Assembly: GCA_043769295.1 (NCBI GenBank)
Contig: JAYVJL010000092.1
Span: 1 to 12,350, forward strand
From: Aalborgiella sp043769295
Lineage (GTDB): Bacteria; Pseudomonadota; Gammaproteobacteria; Burkholderiales; Burkholderiaceae_C
Reading direction: 5' to 3'
DNA length: 12,350 bases
Part shown: one piece after another, positions 1 to 7,846 of the stretch
Position numbering within the stretch: position 1 is the first letter of the stretch
Layout of the letters: each line of letters begins with the position of its first letter
Notes under the pieces: model-generated
Databases searched by the model: none
Seen by the model: only the letters and a program-made list of their open reading frames with translations
What the model was told of the DNA's origin: nothing
Position numbers and translations under genes: made by a program

Positions 1-2472
1 GTCAATGGCGTCGCGCGGCCAGCCGAACGGCGGACTTTCGAAATTGTCGCGAATTTCACTGCCTTTTTTGCCGGGGCCGATACAAGCCAACAACTTTTGG
101 CACACGGGCTGCTTGTCGGCCTCTTGGGTATGCCCCACAGCCTTAAGGGCTTCAAGGTTGCCTTTGCGCGCTTCGTCGAGCACCTTGCTCCACTGGTCGC
201 TATCGGCCACATCAAAATCTTTGTACAGACGGATCGCCGATGCCTTGGCCGCGAGGTTGATGCGGTCAGACAACTCATTGCCGTCTGCTACTTCTTGGCC
301 TCCGGCTTGAAAGACCCGGGCACCGGCAAAAAGCGCGTCAAGCAGGTCTTTCAACCCTTTCTCAGCGTTGCGCTCGCGACTCTCCATGGAGCGCTGGGCA
401 TCACGGCCTTGTTCGGTAACTGGAGTACCTTTCTTGCTCAGGGTTGAGCGGGCAGATTCCAGCGTCACGATGGCATTGCTCAGCTCGGTCTTGTTTTGGG
501 ACCTCAAAAAGACAAAGAGCGTGGGGTTGTCGGGACTTTTCGACTTGGCTTCGGCAATAACGGATTTCTCTTCAGTCTGCCACCCGTCTTGTATCCACAG
601 GTACAGGGCTTTGTCATTATCCTTGGGTAGTGTTTCGTCGTAGGTAGGCGTCAGGCTGCGAACAACATTTTCTTTGCCCTGCGCGACGCGCACTTTTTTG
701 AGTACATCGCCAAAGCGAGCTTTGAATAGGTCGGCACGCTTTTGCTCTATGCGCTGCGGTGATGCTTTGAATTCAGCTTCCTGGGCGCGAAATTCTTCGT
801 ACCAGGCGCTGGACTCGATGGTCTGCAGACGGTACTCCAGGCCATTCGACCCAGCCATTGACATGATAAGTCGGTCGTCATTTTGCAGTTTGTGCAGCAG
901 GTCGGGCAATTGCTTACGAAGTTCGCTGGAGCCTGAAGCCAGGTCTGTGACCAACAGATCGGCTAGCACGTCATCGGTGGCCTTCAAACCAATATCAAGC
1001 GCTGCATCTGAGGGGAGTTTGTTGATAAGGTAGATGAGTTTGAGCAGTTTGCCTTTGAGTTGGGCACTGGCATCGCCCGCTGCAAAGCGCTGGACATTTT
1101 CATAAACATCCTTGGGCAACTGGGCCGTGGATATCAGGTTGGCTGCGATTTGGTCGTACAGAAAATCACCCGCAACCACATGGCCCAAAGGCAGTTCAGA
1201 CGTGGCCAGCACGGCTTCATGTACCACGCGAAGCTGGCTGCGTAGTTGCGACACCGTGCCCGTTGTGTCGATGGTGCGCAGCACGCGCTCCCAAAAACGT
1301 CGCCGTACTGGCAGGATGGGGTAGTCGTCGGTCATGAGCGACTCGTCTTCGGTGACGTGTTCGAGCTTGGTGCCGCGCAAGTGGCGCGATATTTCACCCA
1401 AATTATTACGCCACGCCTGCTCGACCTGGGGTCGTGTGGAAGGTTTCTTGGCCAGGATGATTTGGCGGGTGACGTTTTCGACATCTACATCACTAAGCAT
1501 GACGGCAACAGGGAATCGTCCCATCAAGCGCATCAGATTGGGCATGCCCGACAGTGCGGACTGACCGGTGCCGACGAACAGCAATTTGCCTGAGAAGTGT
1601 TTACACAGAGTCTCAGTCACCTCCTGCACCATATAGGCTTTTTCAACGTCGTTACCAATGTATTGCTGAACCTCGTCGAGTACCACCAGGGTCAACGGAA
1701 AGTTGCCGCCCTCTGACAAAGCCTCGGTGATGGCGTTGACCATCTGCTCGTTGGTGACATCTTGCACCTGTGGAAACTGGGCTTTGAGCAATTGACGGGC
1801 TTCGGGCTCGCTATTGGCCATGCCGGGACGGACCGCCAACAAGGCCTTGGCCAGGTGGTTGGAAACATACATATGCGGCAACTCTTGCGCCAGAGTACGC
1901 CCGGCAGCATTCAAGACTGACACAAGGGGCTCGAACAAGCCTTCATGTTTGAGCCACAACACCAATTGCGCTTGGTTGAATTGCTCAGGCAAGCCCTTTG
2001 ATTTGAAGATGATGCCTAACAGTGCCAAACGAACCTTGTCCCCTGCCCCAGCACCCAGCTTACCGGCAGCGGCATGCAAGCCACCATGGCTTTTGCCTCG
2101 AATGGATAGTTCTTTTAGATGTTCTGCAACTGTATCGGGCAGCTTGGCCAGGCTGCGGGCAGAGGCGCCGTCAAAAAACTTGTAATCGGTCCACAAAGTG
2201 CGCAGCATCTTGGCCAAGTGCGATTTGCCGCTGCCGTAGAAGCCTGAAATCCAGATGCCTGGTTGCTCGTTGCGACTGCCTAGATTGTGCAGAAACTTGT
2301 CAAGAACAATTTCCAAGCCTTTTTCATACTGACCGTCGCAGACAAAGGTTTCGAGTTCATATCTGAGCACGCTTTGTGCGGCTTCAGAGTGGTCTTCAGA
2401 AACTTCCGCGACGCCATTGTTGACGAGGCGGTTCTCCGAAGGTAATTTATTATAGATTTCCCTGTTCAGCAT
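1..2472 (-). CDS. brxC: BREX P-loop ATPase BrxC (3' end beyond window)
   Basis: The first 824 codons are open and run off the left edge; the full family protein is roughly 1,200 residues. BrxC is the large AAA+-like ATPase of type 1 BREX, which blocks phage replication without abortive infection and works with PglX methylation. A Walker A motif GFYGSGKS lies at residues 77-84, a Walker B LVVLDE at 262-267, and a sensor-like LLFVGTG follows at about 297-303. The last visible residues, around PPFGWPRDAID, also fit the family. The start is the ATG at 2472, with GAGGA 6 bases upstream (2479-2483). It follows brxB by 39 bases and is probably cotranscribed with it. The P-loop and gene order make the assignment firm; biochemical roles are known from the family only. 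Confidence 0.93.
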   Translation of the reverse strand, partial: MLNREIYNKLPSENRLVNNGVAEVSEDHSEAAQSVLRYELETFVCDGQYEKGLEIVLDKFLHNLGSRNEQPGIWISGFYGSGKSHLAKMLRTLWTDYKFFDGASARSLAKLPDTVAEHLKELSIRGKSHGGLHAAAGKLGAGAGDKVRLALLGIIFKSKGLPEQFNQAQLVLWLKHEGLFEPLVSVLNAAGRTLAQELPHMYVSNHLAKALLAVRPGMANSEPEARQLLKAQFPQVQDVTNEQMVNAITEALSEGGNFPLTLVVLDEVQQYIGNDVEKAYMVQEVTETLCKHFSGKLLFVGTGQSALSGMPNLMRLMGRFPVAVMLSDVDVENVTRQIILAKKPSTRPQVEQAWRNNLGEISRHLRGTKLEHVTEDESLMTDDYPILPVRRRFWERVLRTIDTTGTVSQLRSQLRVVHEAVLATSELPLGHVVAGDFLYDQIAANLISTAQLPKDVYENVQRFAAGDASAQLKGKLLKLIYLINKLPSDAALDIGLKATDDVLADLLVTDLASGSSELRKQLPDLLHKLQNDDRLIMSMAGSNGLEYRLQTIESSAWYEEFRAQEAEFKASPQRIEQKRADLFKARFGDVLKKVRVAQGKENVVRSLTPTYDETLPKDNDKALYLWIQDGWQTEEKSVIAEAKSKSPDNPTLFVFLRSQNKTELSNAIVTLESARSTLSKKGTPVTEQGRDAQRSMESRERNAEKGLKDLLDALFAGARVFQAGGQEVADGNELSDRINLAAKASAIRLYKDFDVADSDQWSKVLDEARKGNLEALKAVGHTQEADKQPVCQKLLACIGPGKKGSEIRDNFESPPFGWPRDAID

Positions 2473-2511
2473 TCTTAGTCCTCACCAGTACTGGTTGTTC
2501 TCAATGGTTAT

Positions 2512-3075
2512 TCATTCGGTAGCGAGCAATGGCACCGCCAGGTAGTTCCAGCCGTCTCGTGCATCCAGTAACCGATATGTATGGTTTTCTGGGTGGTACT
2601 CTCCAGGGAAAAACACCAGCAGACGCCCTGACACGGCATCCTTGATACCTTCGACGACTGTAGACACGCGAGCCAAGCCAAACAGACTGCCGACGCCAAG
2701 CAATGCAACAACGGTGTCAGGCGTCGCCTGGGCGGCAATTTGAGTCTTGAGCTTGACTATTAGGTCTGCGACGAACTCGGTCAGCTCCCCAGACAAATAG
2801 CCCGCCATGTCTTCAGGGCATTCAAAATAGGCATCGCGGTATTCTTGGTCTGCCATCCACTGCGGGAAAGCGTTGGTCACATCAATCAGCAACCATTGCT
2901 TGCCTGCTTGCTGGGTGACCAATGCGAATTCTTCGGCATTGGCCCGTAAACGCAGTTCGTCACTTTTGTCGTATACGGCAAAAATAACCCGTTGGACGGC
3001 TGCCAGTCCCTGCTGCCAAGGCACTGTGAGATGCTGACGATAGGTAGATATAAGTTTGCTGACTCTAGACGACAT
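2512..3075 (-). CDS. brxB: BREX protein BrxB (DUF1788)
   Basis: A 187-residue protein of the DUF1788/BrxB family, a small cytoplasmic BREX component essential for defence in studied type 1 systems but of unclear biochemistry. The C-terminal third carries the recognisable block GRLLVFFPGEY followed by YRLLDARDGWNYLAVP. The length matches the family (about 180-200 residues). The start codon overlaps the end of brxA by 11 bases, and AGGAGG (3082-3087) lies 6 bases before the ATG, so the start is well supported and translation is likely coupled to brxA. It sits between brxA and brxC in the usual order and shows no sign of damage. Confidence 0.92.
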   Translation of the reverse strand: MSSRVSKLISTYRQHLTVPWQQGLAAVQRVIFAVYDKSDELRLRANAEEFALVTQQAGKQWLLIDVTNAFPQWMADQEYRDAYFECPEDMAGYLSGELTEFVADLIVKLKTQIAAQATPDTVVALLGVGSLFGLARVSTVVEGIKDAVSGRLLVFFPGEYHPENHTYRLLDARDGWNYLAVPLLATE

Positions 3076-3865
3076 GGGAAGCCTCCTGGCACATTAGCTC
3101 TTCTTCCGGTGTCAGGTAATCGGTAAACCGAGCCTCTTTAACGCCGCCAGCATTTAAGAAAACAAGCAAGCCCCTATGAAACGCCGCGTTTGCGAGCGCC
3201 TCCAGTTCAACTGAAGATCCGGGTAATAAATTCATCCAAGAGGAAGTGAACAACCGTTGACCAGTCATGCCTTCAAGGTGTCCAAGAAGCATGCAGAAAA
3301 CCACATTTACGGGCGAAATCACAAGGATTGAACGTGTCTTGTGAGAGCGACCGTTTAAGAAACCTGCCGCTGTCCAAGTACCATTTATGTTTTGGGCAAA
3401 CGATTTGAGGGAGGCCGGGCTAAACCGGTCCCGATTTTGAGCAGCCAAATACTTTTCCAGGTCTTCGCGCGAAACATGGACACCGGGTTGTTTTGCCAAG
3501 ATAAAGGTTTGAGCTCCGCGCAGCAAAGGATCACGCGCCAAAGCGGCGCAGAGCGCTAAAACTGGCTGTGCTGCTTCATCGACAGGCCACAAGCGCCGCA
3601 AAGCTCGAAACAAAGGCAGTTGAGTGTCAAGACCGTATAGGGTGGTGAGGTGTCGCAAAGCCAACTCACGAGACTTCTTGGTGGGTTTCCCAAGAATGTT
3701 CTCCGTGAAGATGGCCTGTACGTAATCAGAGCGTGCAGCGTTGGCAGGCACGTGCGAAAAAAGTACCCGCAAGTCGTCAAGCATCATTGTTCTGGCACTG
3801 TGTGGGCCATTGGCACCGAAGCGAAAGCCAAGCTCAGTCAGTAGTTTATTTCTGGAATCACTCAT
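3065..3865 (-). CDS. brxA: BREX protein BrxA (DUF1819)
   Basis: A 266-residue protein recognised as BrxA (DUF1819), the first gene of type 1 BREX operons. Family members are small helical proteins reported to bind DNA. Visible family-like blocks are NILGKPTKKSRELALRHL (about residues 57-74), RFSPASLKSFAQNINGTW (about 147-164) and a C-terminal YLTPEEELM. The ATG at 3865 has no clear Shine-Dalgarno sequence, which is odd beside the strong site of brxB; translation may be weak or leaderless. It overlaps brxB by 11 bases. No WYL-type BREX regulator (BrxR) lies within the 2 kb upstream, so control of the operon is not evident here. The family assignment is strong; the exact start is less sure. Confidence 0.9.
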   Translation of the reverse strand: MSDSRNKLLTELGFRFGANGPHSARTMMLDDLRVLFSHVPANAARSDYVQAIFTENILGKPTKKSRELALRHLTTLYGLDTQLPLFRALRRLWPVDEAAQPVLALCAALARDPLLRGAQTFILAKQPGVHVSREDLEKYLAAQNRDRFSPASLKSFAQNINGTWTAAGFLNGRSHKTRSILVISPVNVVFCMLLGHLEGMTGQRLFTSSWMNLLPGSSVELEALANAAFHRGLLVFLNAGGVKEARFTDYLTPEEELMCQEASHVV

Positions 3866-4253
3866 GATATTTTAGTAATGCGTCTTCCAAATTAACTATC
3901 TGCATGACACCACAAAGGTTGTTTTTGATAAATCACAAAATTAAAACATCTTCTGGGGTGACACTTCCCGCAATGCGACGTATTGAGCAGTTCAAAAAAC
4001 TATTTCGAATATCAATACAGGCTACGAAAAAAAGTGGGAAGCTGAATTGCTAGTTTGAGTTATGCACAGATATTAGTTAAATTTTAAGGTTAAAGCAGTC
4101 TAAACCGTGAAAAGTCAACGAAAAAATATCACTATAACTTTTTTCACCTAAAACTAAACATACACCGCTACTAGCCCAATCAATCCGCTTGAGGACGAAG
4201 AAACGCGCGAATCTCAAATTTCAAACCTCCATCGCCTCACCTGCTGATTTTAG
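3866..4253. other. AT-rich intergenic region upstream of brxA
   Basis: About 390 bases without a credible gene. It must hold the promoter of the leftward brxABC operon, but no -35/-10 pair convincing enough to mark was found. No regulator gene or RNA gene is visible. Confidence 0.6.
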
Positions 4254-4412
4254 TGAATCGCCCCGTATTTTAGGAGGCCCCAACCGTTGAGAAAATTGAG
4301 ACATGAGAAAGTCAACCAAATTCCCCCCTGAAGTTCGCGAACGCGCTGTGCACATGGTGCTCGAGCACCGTGGCGAATATCCTTCCCTGTGGGCAGCTAT
4401 AGAGTCCGTATC
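4254..4412 (+). mobile_element. Remnant of an IS3-family insertion sequence (left end and orfA start)
   Basis: An ORF beginning at the ATG at 4303 encodes MRKSTKFPPEVRERAVHMVL followed by EHRGEYPSLWAAIES. This is the conserved N-terminus of IS3-family OrfA (HTH_Tnp_1), the helix-turn-helix subunit of the transposase. Similarity stops after about 36 residues and the frame then ends at 4455. The sequence starting TGAATCGCCCCG at 4254 resembles an IS3-type terminus (5'-TGA). No orfB or right end follows, so this is a dead fragment left by a deletion or later rearrangement between the BREX and partition loci. Confidence 0.75.
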
Positions 4413-4455
4413 CACACATCTTGAGACTCTATCTAGTAATAAATGGGACGAATAA

Positions 4456-4960
4456 CGAGGGAATACCGCTTGTTTTCAGTCACAGGGAGCAAGCCTACTG
4501 GGATGGATTCTCTCTGTATATAGATATAAGAGCATCCAAATTTGGGGCGTCAGATTCAACTTTAGCAGCTTTGGCAGCTTTCATGGTGTACGGACGCGAC
4601 TAATCAAGCGGAACCAAAGCCCGCTTCAAAAAACTCTCTCAAACCATCTGCAAAAGTACACATTTTTCTTTAGAACTTATGGTTTTCGAAGGTGAAACGT
4701 AGTGTATTACGGTTCATCTCGCCATGGCTTTTACAGCTTCTGGTTAACCTGCCTTCTCTATAAGAGATGAGACGAGGGCTTCGGGTCTTGCGTTTTCCCC
4801 CAAACGTTTGGCGCCTGCATTCAAATGCAGTTCGGTGAGCCAAATTCACCTAGTCATTCCAGACTCGCCACCCAATCGGGAGCAAATCTACTCTTCCCCT
4901 ACCGACGAAACCCACAATCAGGGTAACGGCTAAGTAAGTAGGCTGCAAAGGCCATCGAGG
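4456..4960. other. Gene-free stretch with one palindromic hairpin
   Basis: No convincing coding sequence. The one visible structure is an inverted repeat CTGCATT-CA-AATGCAG (4815-4830) nested inside TTGGC (4808-4812) and GCCAA (4839-4843). It has no T-tract, so it is not a clear terminator. Confidence 0.45.
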
Positions 4961-5220
4961 TTCGGTGTTTGTTGCGTTGTGTTTATGTATATCTCTTGCT
5001 TGTTATTGTTTTTATGTGAGATTTGGAAGTTATGTATAGGTGGTCGATGGCGTATTAGGTGCCATTTTTATAAATTATGTGGGTGTTGTCGGTTGTCTTT
5101 GCTTTGTTGAAAATGTGGCTGGTTGTGCGTGCAAAGTTAGACTCGTTTTTTTGAGCCTATATCGAATTTATGTATGTTTTTGCCCATTTTTTTGGTTGGG
5201 ACTTTTGTAAATGTGAATTC
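4961..5220. other. Strongly G/T-skewed non-coding segment
   Basis: Hand counts of the 60-base lines starting at 4981, 5041, 5101 and 5161 give G+T of 45, 45, 41 and 42, with C as low as 3 to 8 per line. No ORF or RNA family is recognised. The skew is strand-specific and sits between the IS remnant and the partition locus. Confidence 0.6.
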
Positions 5221-5297
5221 AGTAGTGTTTGTAATCAGGCTAGAAGCCACGTGGAATATAGCGGCGATTTGTACTCCGTGATTTAATGTGAATTCAG
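5210..5297 (+). repeat. Direct repeat AATGTGAATTCAG, two copies
   Basis: The 13-mer AATGTGAATTCAG occurs at 5210-5222 and again at 5285-5297, 75 bases apart, in the non-coding region before the partition locus. Its function is unknown; it may be the scar of a small duplication or a binding site. Confidence 0.5.
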
Positions 5298-5343
5298 ATC
5301 AGGGAATGATTTTCCCTGGGTCGCCTCACTGGGCAACAAAAAA

Positions 5344-5365
5344 AGCACGCACTTGGCGTGTTTTA
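5344..5365. terminator. Possible weak bidirectional terminator
   Basis: A 5-bp stem CACGC/GCGTG lies between an A-run on the left and TTTT on the right, so a T-tract follows the hairpin on either strand. The stem is short and no gene clearly ends here, so this is tentative. Confidence 0.3.
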
Positions 5366-5587
5366 CTCTTTGTAGGACAGCAAGCTGTCGTTGTAATTTT
5401 GGTTGTTTCCGCATTTCGCGGCGTGTGAAACCAGATCCCAATCGTTGGGAATGGACAAATCTTAGCACTCTTTTTATTGATTACGCAAGCTAAATATAAA
5501 TTTAAAAATCTGTTGATTCTGCAAGTGTTGGCTAGAAGCTGATGGCGCAAATATTAAGAAAAAACGGGGCTTTTTTAACCGCATTCA

Positions 5588-5664
5588 ACGAGTTGAACGA
5601 CTGTTGAACAACCGTGCAACTGATGTCAAACAGTAGTTCAACCAATGTCTAACTTCTGTTCAAC
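5588..5664 (+). repeat. Seven 11-bp iterons, parC-like centromere
   Basis: Seven tandem 11-bp units have the pattern NNNNGTNNAAC. The G, T and final AAC are invariant in all seven: units end at 5598, 5609, 5620, 5631, 5642, 5653 and 5664. The core tends toward GTTSAAC, which is nearly palindromic. A period of one helical turn places the sites on one face of the DNA, as in the 11-bp repeats of the plasmid R1 parC site bound by ribbon-helix-helix ParR. The ParR-like and ParM-like genes directly downstream support the same role. An eighth AAC at 5587-5589 is out of phase by 2 bases. Confidence 0.85.
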
Positions 5665-5769
5665 TTTCCCATATGGCACAGTAGTTGGGTCACATGCCGG
5701 AATTTTCTACTTTTATTTGGTCAGGTTTTTTGGGTCAGGGTCAGTTTGCGTGGAATTTGAATCTAAATA

Positions 5770-5801
5770 TTGAAAACCGCTAATTTAACTGTCGTTTTCA
5801 A
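5770..5801. promoter_or_regulatory. Inverted repeat upstream of the parR-like gene, possible operator
   Basis: TTGAAAAC (5770-5777) and GTTTTCAA (5794-5801) form a perfect 8-bp inverted repeat with a 16-base centre, 36 bases before the start codon. It contains the GTT/AAC letters of the iterons in part, so it could be a second adaptor-protein site for autoregulation. It could also be a fortuitous hairpin. No strong sigma70 promoter could be fixed nearby. Confidence 0.4.
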
Positions 5802-5837
5802 ATTTGCATTGAGGTAAGCATACATTATTCTTAAAGG

Positions 5838-6260
5838 ATGTCAAAACGGATTATCAAAATTAGATTTGCACTGAACCTTTCCGAGGATGATCTTGGCTTC
5901 GCTCGGCTATATCATGAACTACTTGAAATTGAAGAGGGTAGTCAGGGCGCAACACCAGCTGCTATTTTGAGTACAAAGCGGCGTATCTTGTTAAAAGTGC
6001 TGCATGGATATTGTCAAAACACCAGTCCGGCATCCACCAATTCAGTAACAAATGCTGCTACTAAGGTTGAACCGACTTTCCCGCTCTTCGCGCGACCTCA
6101 TGCTTCAATTGAAAAGGCAACAGCTGAAGAGGAGACGATCCATATGCCCGGGGATACAGGTGAGCCCGAACAGGACATGACACTCGACGAAATTTTTAAT
6201 GAAGGCATGCGTAGCTTCATTGATTTAGACGAACCACAATCAATAATTAACGAAGGATGA
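5838..6260 (+). CDS. ParR-like DNA-binding adaptor of actin-type partition system
   Basis: A 140-residue protein without a name-worthy motif but with the layout of a type II partition adaptor. It has a short N-terminal strand KRIIKIRFAL (3-12) and two predicted helices (about 15-32 and 39-59), consistent with a ribbon-helix-helix domain. A Ser/Thr/Pro/Glu-rich linker (61-112) and an acidic C-terminal segment MTLDEIFNEGMRSFIDL (114-130) follow. In ParR proteins the C-terminal tail contacts the ParM filament end. The gene lies between the 11-bp iterons and the actin gene and is separated from the latter by one base, so the two are cotranscribed. AAAGG abuts the ATG with almost no spacing, an unusually poor ribosome site. 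Identity rests mainly on context. Confidence 0.75.
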   Translation: MSKRIIKIRFALNLSEDDLGFARLYHELLEIEEGSQGATPAAILSTKRRILLKVLHGYCQNTSPASTNSVTNAATKVEPTFPLFARPHASIEKATAEEETIHMPGDTGEPEQDMTLDEIFNEGMRSFIDLDEPQSIINEG

Positions 6261-6261
6261 A

Positions 6262-7287
6262 ATGCATATGGAAAAAACAGTAATCGGAATCGATGTTGGA
6301 TATGGCAATGTCAAAGCGGTTTGGGGCCCTGGGTTTGATAGTAAAAGTGAAATCATTTTTAGGTCTGTGGCCAAGCGGACTATGCAAGCCACCGATGGTT
6401 TTGGTTCAGGCGGTGAGGACATGAATCGGGTCGGGATTAACGTTGACGGTTTTAAGTTTCTAGTGGGGCCAGAAGCAGCCGTTTCAGGGGCCGTTTCGAC
6501 CACAGACACTGATTTCGTGAACAGGCCAGAATATCTGGCACTTTTGCGCTGTGCGATGTATTACATGTTAAAGACAAGGGGCAAAATTGAGAACATTGAC
6601 GCAATGGTGGTTGGTTTGCCGGTATCAAATTTTGCAACCAAGAAAGCAGATTTAATCAAAATTTGCCAAGGCTCACACCTCATTCCAACACCGCAATTGC
6701 TTAAAAATGAACATGGACACATGGTGAGTGTGCATGTTTCTAAAGTCTTCTGTGTGCCGCAGCCGTTAGGTGGTTTGCGCATGCAAGCACAGCTGGATGC
6801 TCAAGCCGGTCTTGATTTAAATAGAACCACACTGATTATTGATCCAGGCTATCTCACGTTTGATTGGCTGTTTGCCAGTGGCATGAGGGCTGACATTGAA
6901 CGGTCAGGCAGTTTGATTGGCGGCGTGTCTAGTTTATTGAGTGAGCTCTCTCGCCAAGTAAGCCTGAAACTGGGTGTTGCCGCTATTGATTTGGTTGAGT
7001 TGGAGATAGCTTTGAAAACTGGAACCTTAGTCATCGAAGGGAAAAGTCAAGAATTCATCGGCTACAACAAATGGATGGATGCCTTCGCAGGAGATGTGGT
7101 AGACCGGTTTGTAACCGCTTCAAATTTAACGAGTCGTTTTGACAGAATTTTGTTGGTTGGCGGTGGTGCTAAGTATTTTGTAAATGCTTTACGTCGAAGA
7201 TTTCCAAATCACACGATTGATGTAGATGGACAAAGCGTGATGTCAAATAGTCGTGGGTTCTTTTTGATCGGTAACGGATTGGCTTAA
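6262..7287 (+). CDS. ParM/StbA-like actin-family partition ATPase
   Basis: A 341-residue actin-like ATPase. The phosphate-1 motif IGIDVGYGN is at 8-16, with D11 expected to contact nucleotide/Mg. A VVGLPVSNF strand is at 116-124, the phosphate-2 motif LIIDPGYLTFDW at 191-202, the adenosine motif ILLVGGGAKYF at 296-306, and a closing SNSRGFFLIGN at 328-338. This layout is that of plasmid ParM/StbA relatives, including the protein D branch of PRTRC clusters. Such proteins form dynamic filaments that push sister plasmids apart when capped by ParR on the centromere. GAAGGA (6252-6257) serves either the ATG at 6262 or the one at 6268. No other PRTRC genes are seen, so it appears to be a stand-alone cassette. 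Confidence 0.9.
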   Translation: MHMEKTVIGIDVGYGNVKAVWGPGFDSKSEIIFRSVAKRTMQATDGFGSGGEDMNRVGINVDGFKFLVGPEAAVSGAVSTTDTDFVNRPEYLALLRCAMYYMLKTRGKIENIDAMVVGLPVSNFATKKADLIKICQGSHLIPTPQLLKNEHGHMVSVHVSKVFCVPQPLGGLRMQAQLDAQAGLDLNRTTLIIDPGYLTFDWLFASGMRADIERSGSLIGGVSSLLSELSRQVSLKLGVAAIDLVELEIALKTGTLVIEGKSQEFIGYNKWMDAFAGDVVDRFVTASNLTSRFDRILLVGGGAKYFVNALRRRFPNHTIDVDGQSVMSNSRGFFLIGNGLA

Positions 7288-7407
7288 ACATCCATTTCGA
7301 GATCACCCTACCCTGCCCAAGTAACAAATATCTAATTCCATAACGCTAAACGCTGCAGGTGTATCAAATATTGCTACGTCTTACCATTTTCATACAAGTT
7401 TTAATCT

Positions 7408-7425
7408 TCCGCCACATGTGGCGGA
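7408..7425. repeat. Dispersed palindrome, copy 1
   Basis: A perfect 18-bp palindrome, TCCGCCACATGTGGCGGA, lies 120 bases after the actin gene and overlaps the start of the damaged ORF that follows. An identical copy is at 8786-8803 and a two-mismatch copy at 9563-9580. Confidence 0.75.
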
Positions 7426-7641
7426 CACTGAAAATTTAGCTAGAAATGAGGTTTTTACGTTTCGCGAACTAAAAAAACGCGGTTGGACAAGGACAATGGT
7501 TTGCAGTTTATTGGATCAACTGATGCGTTTACTCAAAATCCACACTTAAACACTGGCCGTCCAATGCGGTTATTTAAATTTGTTAGAGTTCGTGAACCTG
7601 AGCTGGGCCTTGTTTTCACTTTTTGTCGGAAGCTTTCGTAA
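7418..7641 (+). pseudogene. Frameshifted remnant of a small conserved hypothetical gene
   Basis: Two adjacent frames together read like one small protein. The first frame (to about 7500) gives EVFTFRELKKRGWTRTM. The second (from about 7504, shifted by +2) gives QFIGSTDAFTQNPHLNTG and then RPMRLFKFVRVREPE, ending at the TAA at 7639-7641. The combined pattern, ReLKxRGWT then FxGxxD, NPxxxxxxPMxLFxxxRV, resembles a widespread family of small hypothetical proteins known to me only by pattern. The break falls near 7496-7504. No convincing ATG or ribosome site is present upstream; the GTG at 7418 lies inside the palindrome. The gene is probably inactive. A sequencing error is the other explanation. 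Confidence 0.5.
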
Positions 7642-7800
7642 ACAAGTGGAGTCGGGAACAATTTTATTGGTGTAGTGGAATTCGAGCTGCACGGGTAGTT
7701 TGCAAAGGCGTATGCTCATTAAAATTATGCAAAATTACTCTTATCTTTCTCATGCTGTGCTTCGGGTAAGTGGAAATGAGACTAGGGAGGCAGCAACCAC

Positions 7801-7828
7801 TTGTTGATTCATGTTTTTGCCGTACAAT
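7801..7828 (+). promoter_or_regulatory. Candidate sigma70 promoter for the hairpin array
   Basis: TTGTTG (7801-7806), a 16-base spacer and TACAAT (7823-7828; five of six consensus bases) would start transcription near 7835, just before the first hairpin. There is no ORF directly downstream on this strand. A weaker pair, TTGCAA (7700-7705) and AATTAT (7723-7728), lies further upstream. Confidence 0.4.
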
Positions 7829-7846
7829 AAGAAATGACTTAATTTT

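Noticed and set aside
5..2366. Several plus-strand ORFs of 60-123 codons
   Set aside because: They lie opposite brxC, whose frame carries Walker A and B motifs and a good ribosome site; the plus-strand products show no family pattern.
4421..4603. 60-codon ORF starting with TTG after the IS remnant
   Set aside because: No ribosome site, no recognised family, and the frame opens only just upstream; possible but not supported.
4808..4843. An integron attC site
   Set aside because: The nested inverted repeats look attC-like, but the GTTRRRY and RYYYAAC core ends are missing and no cassette or intI is near.
5283..5550. Overlapping minus-strand ORFs of 61 and 74 codons
   Set aside because: Different frames over the same AT-rich spacer, with no ribosome site or family signal; treated as chance.
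5559..5577. Terminator-like AAAAAACGGGGCTTTTTT before the iterons
   Set aside because: The stem would be only A-T pairs around a GC loop, too weak to call a terminator.
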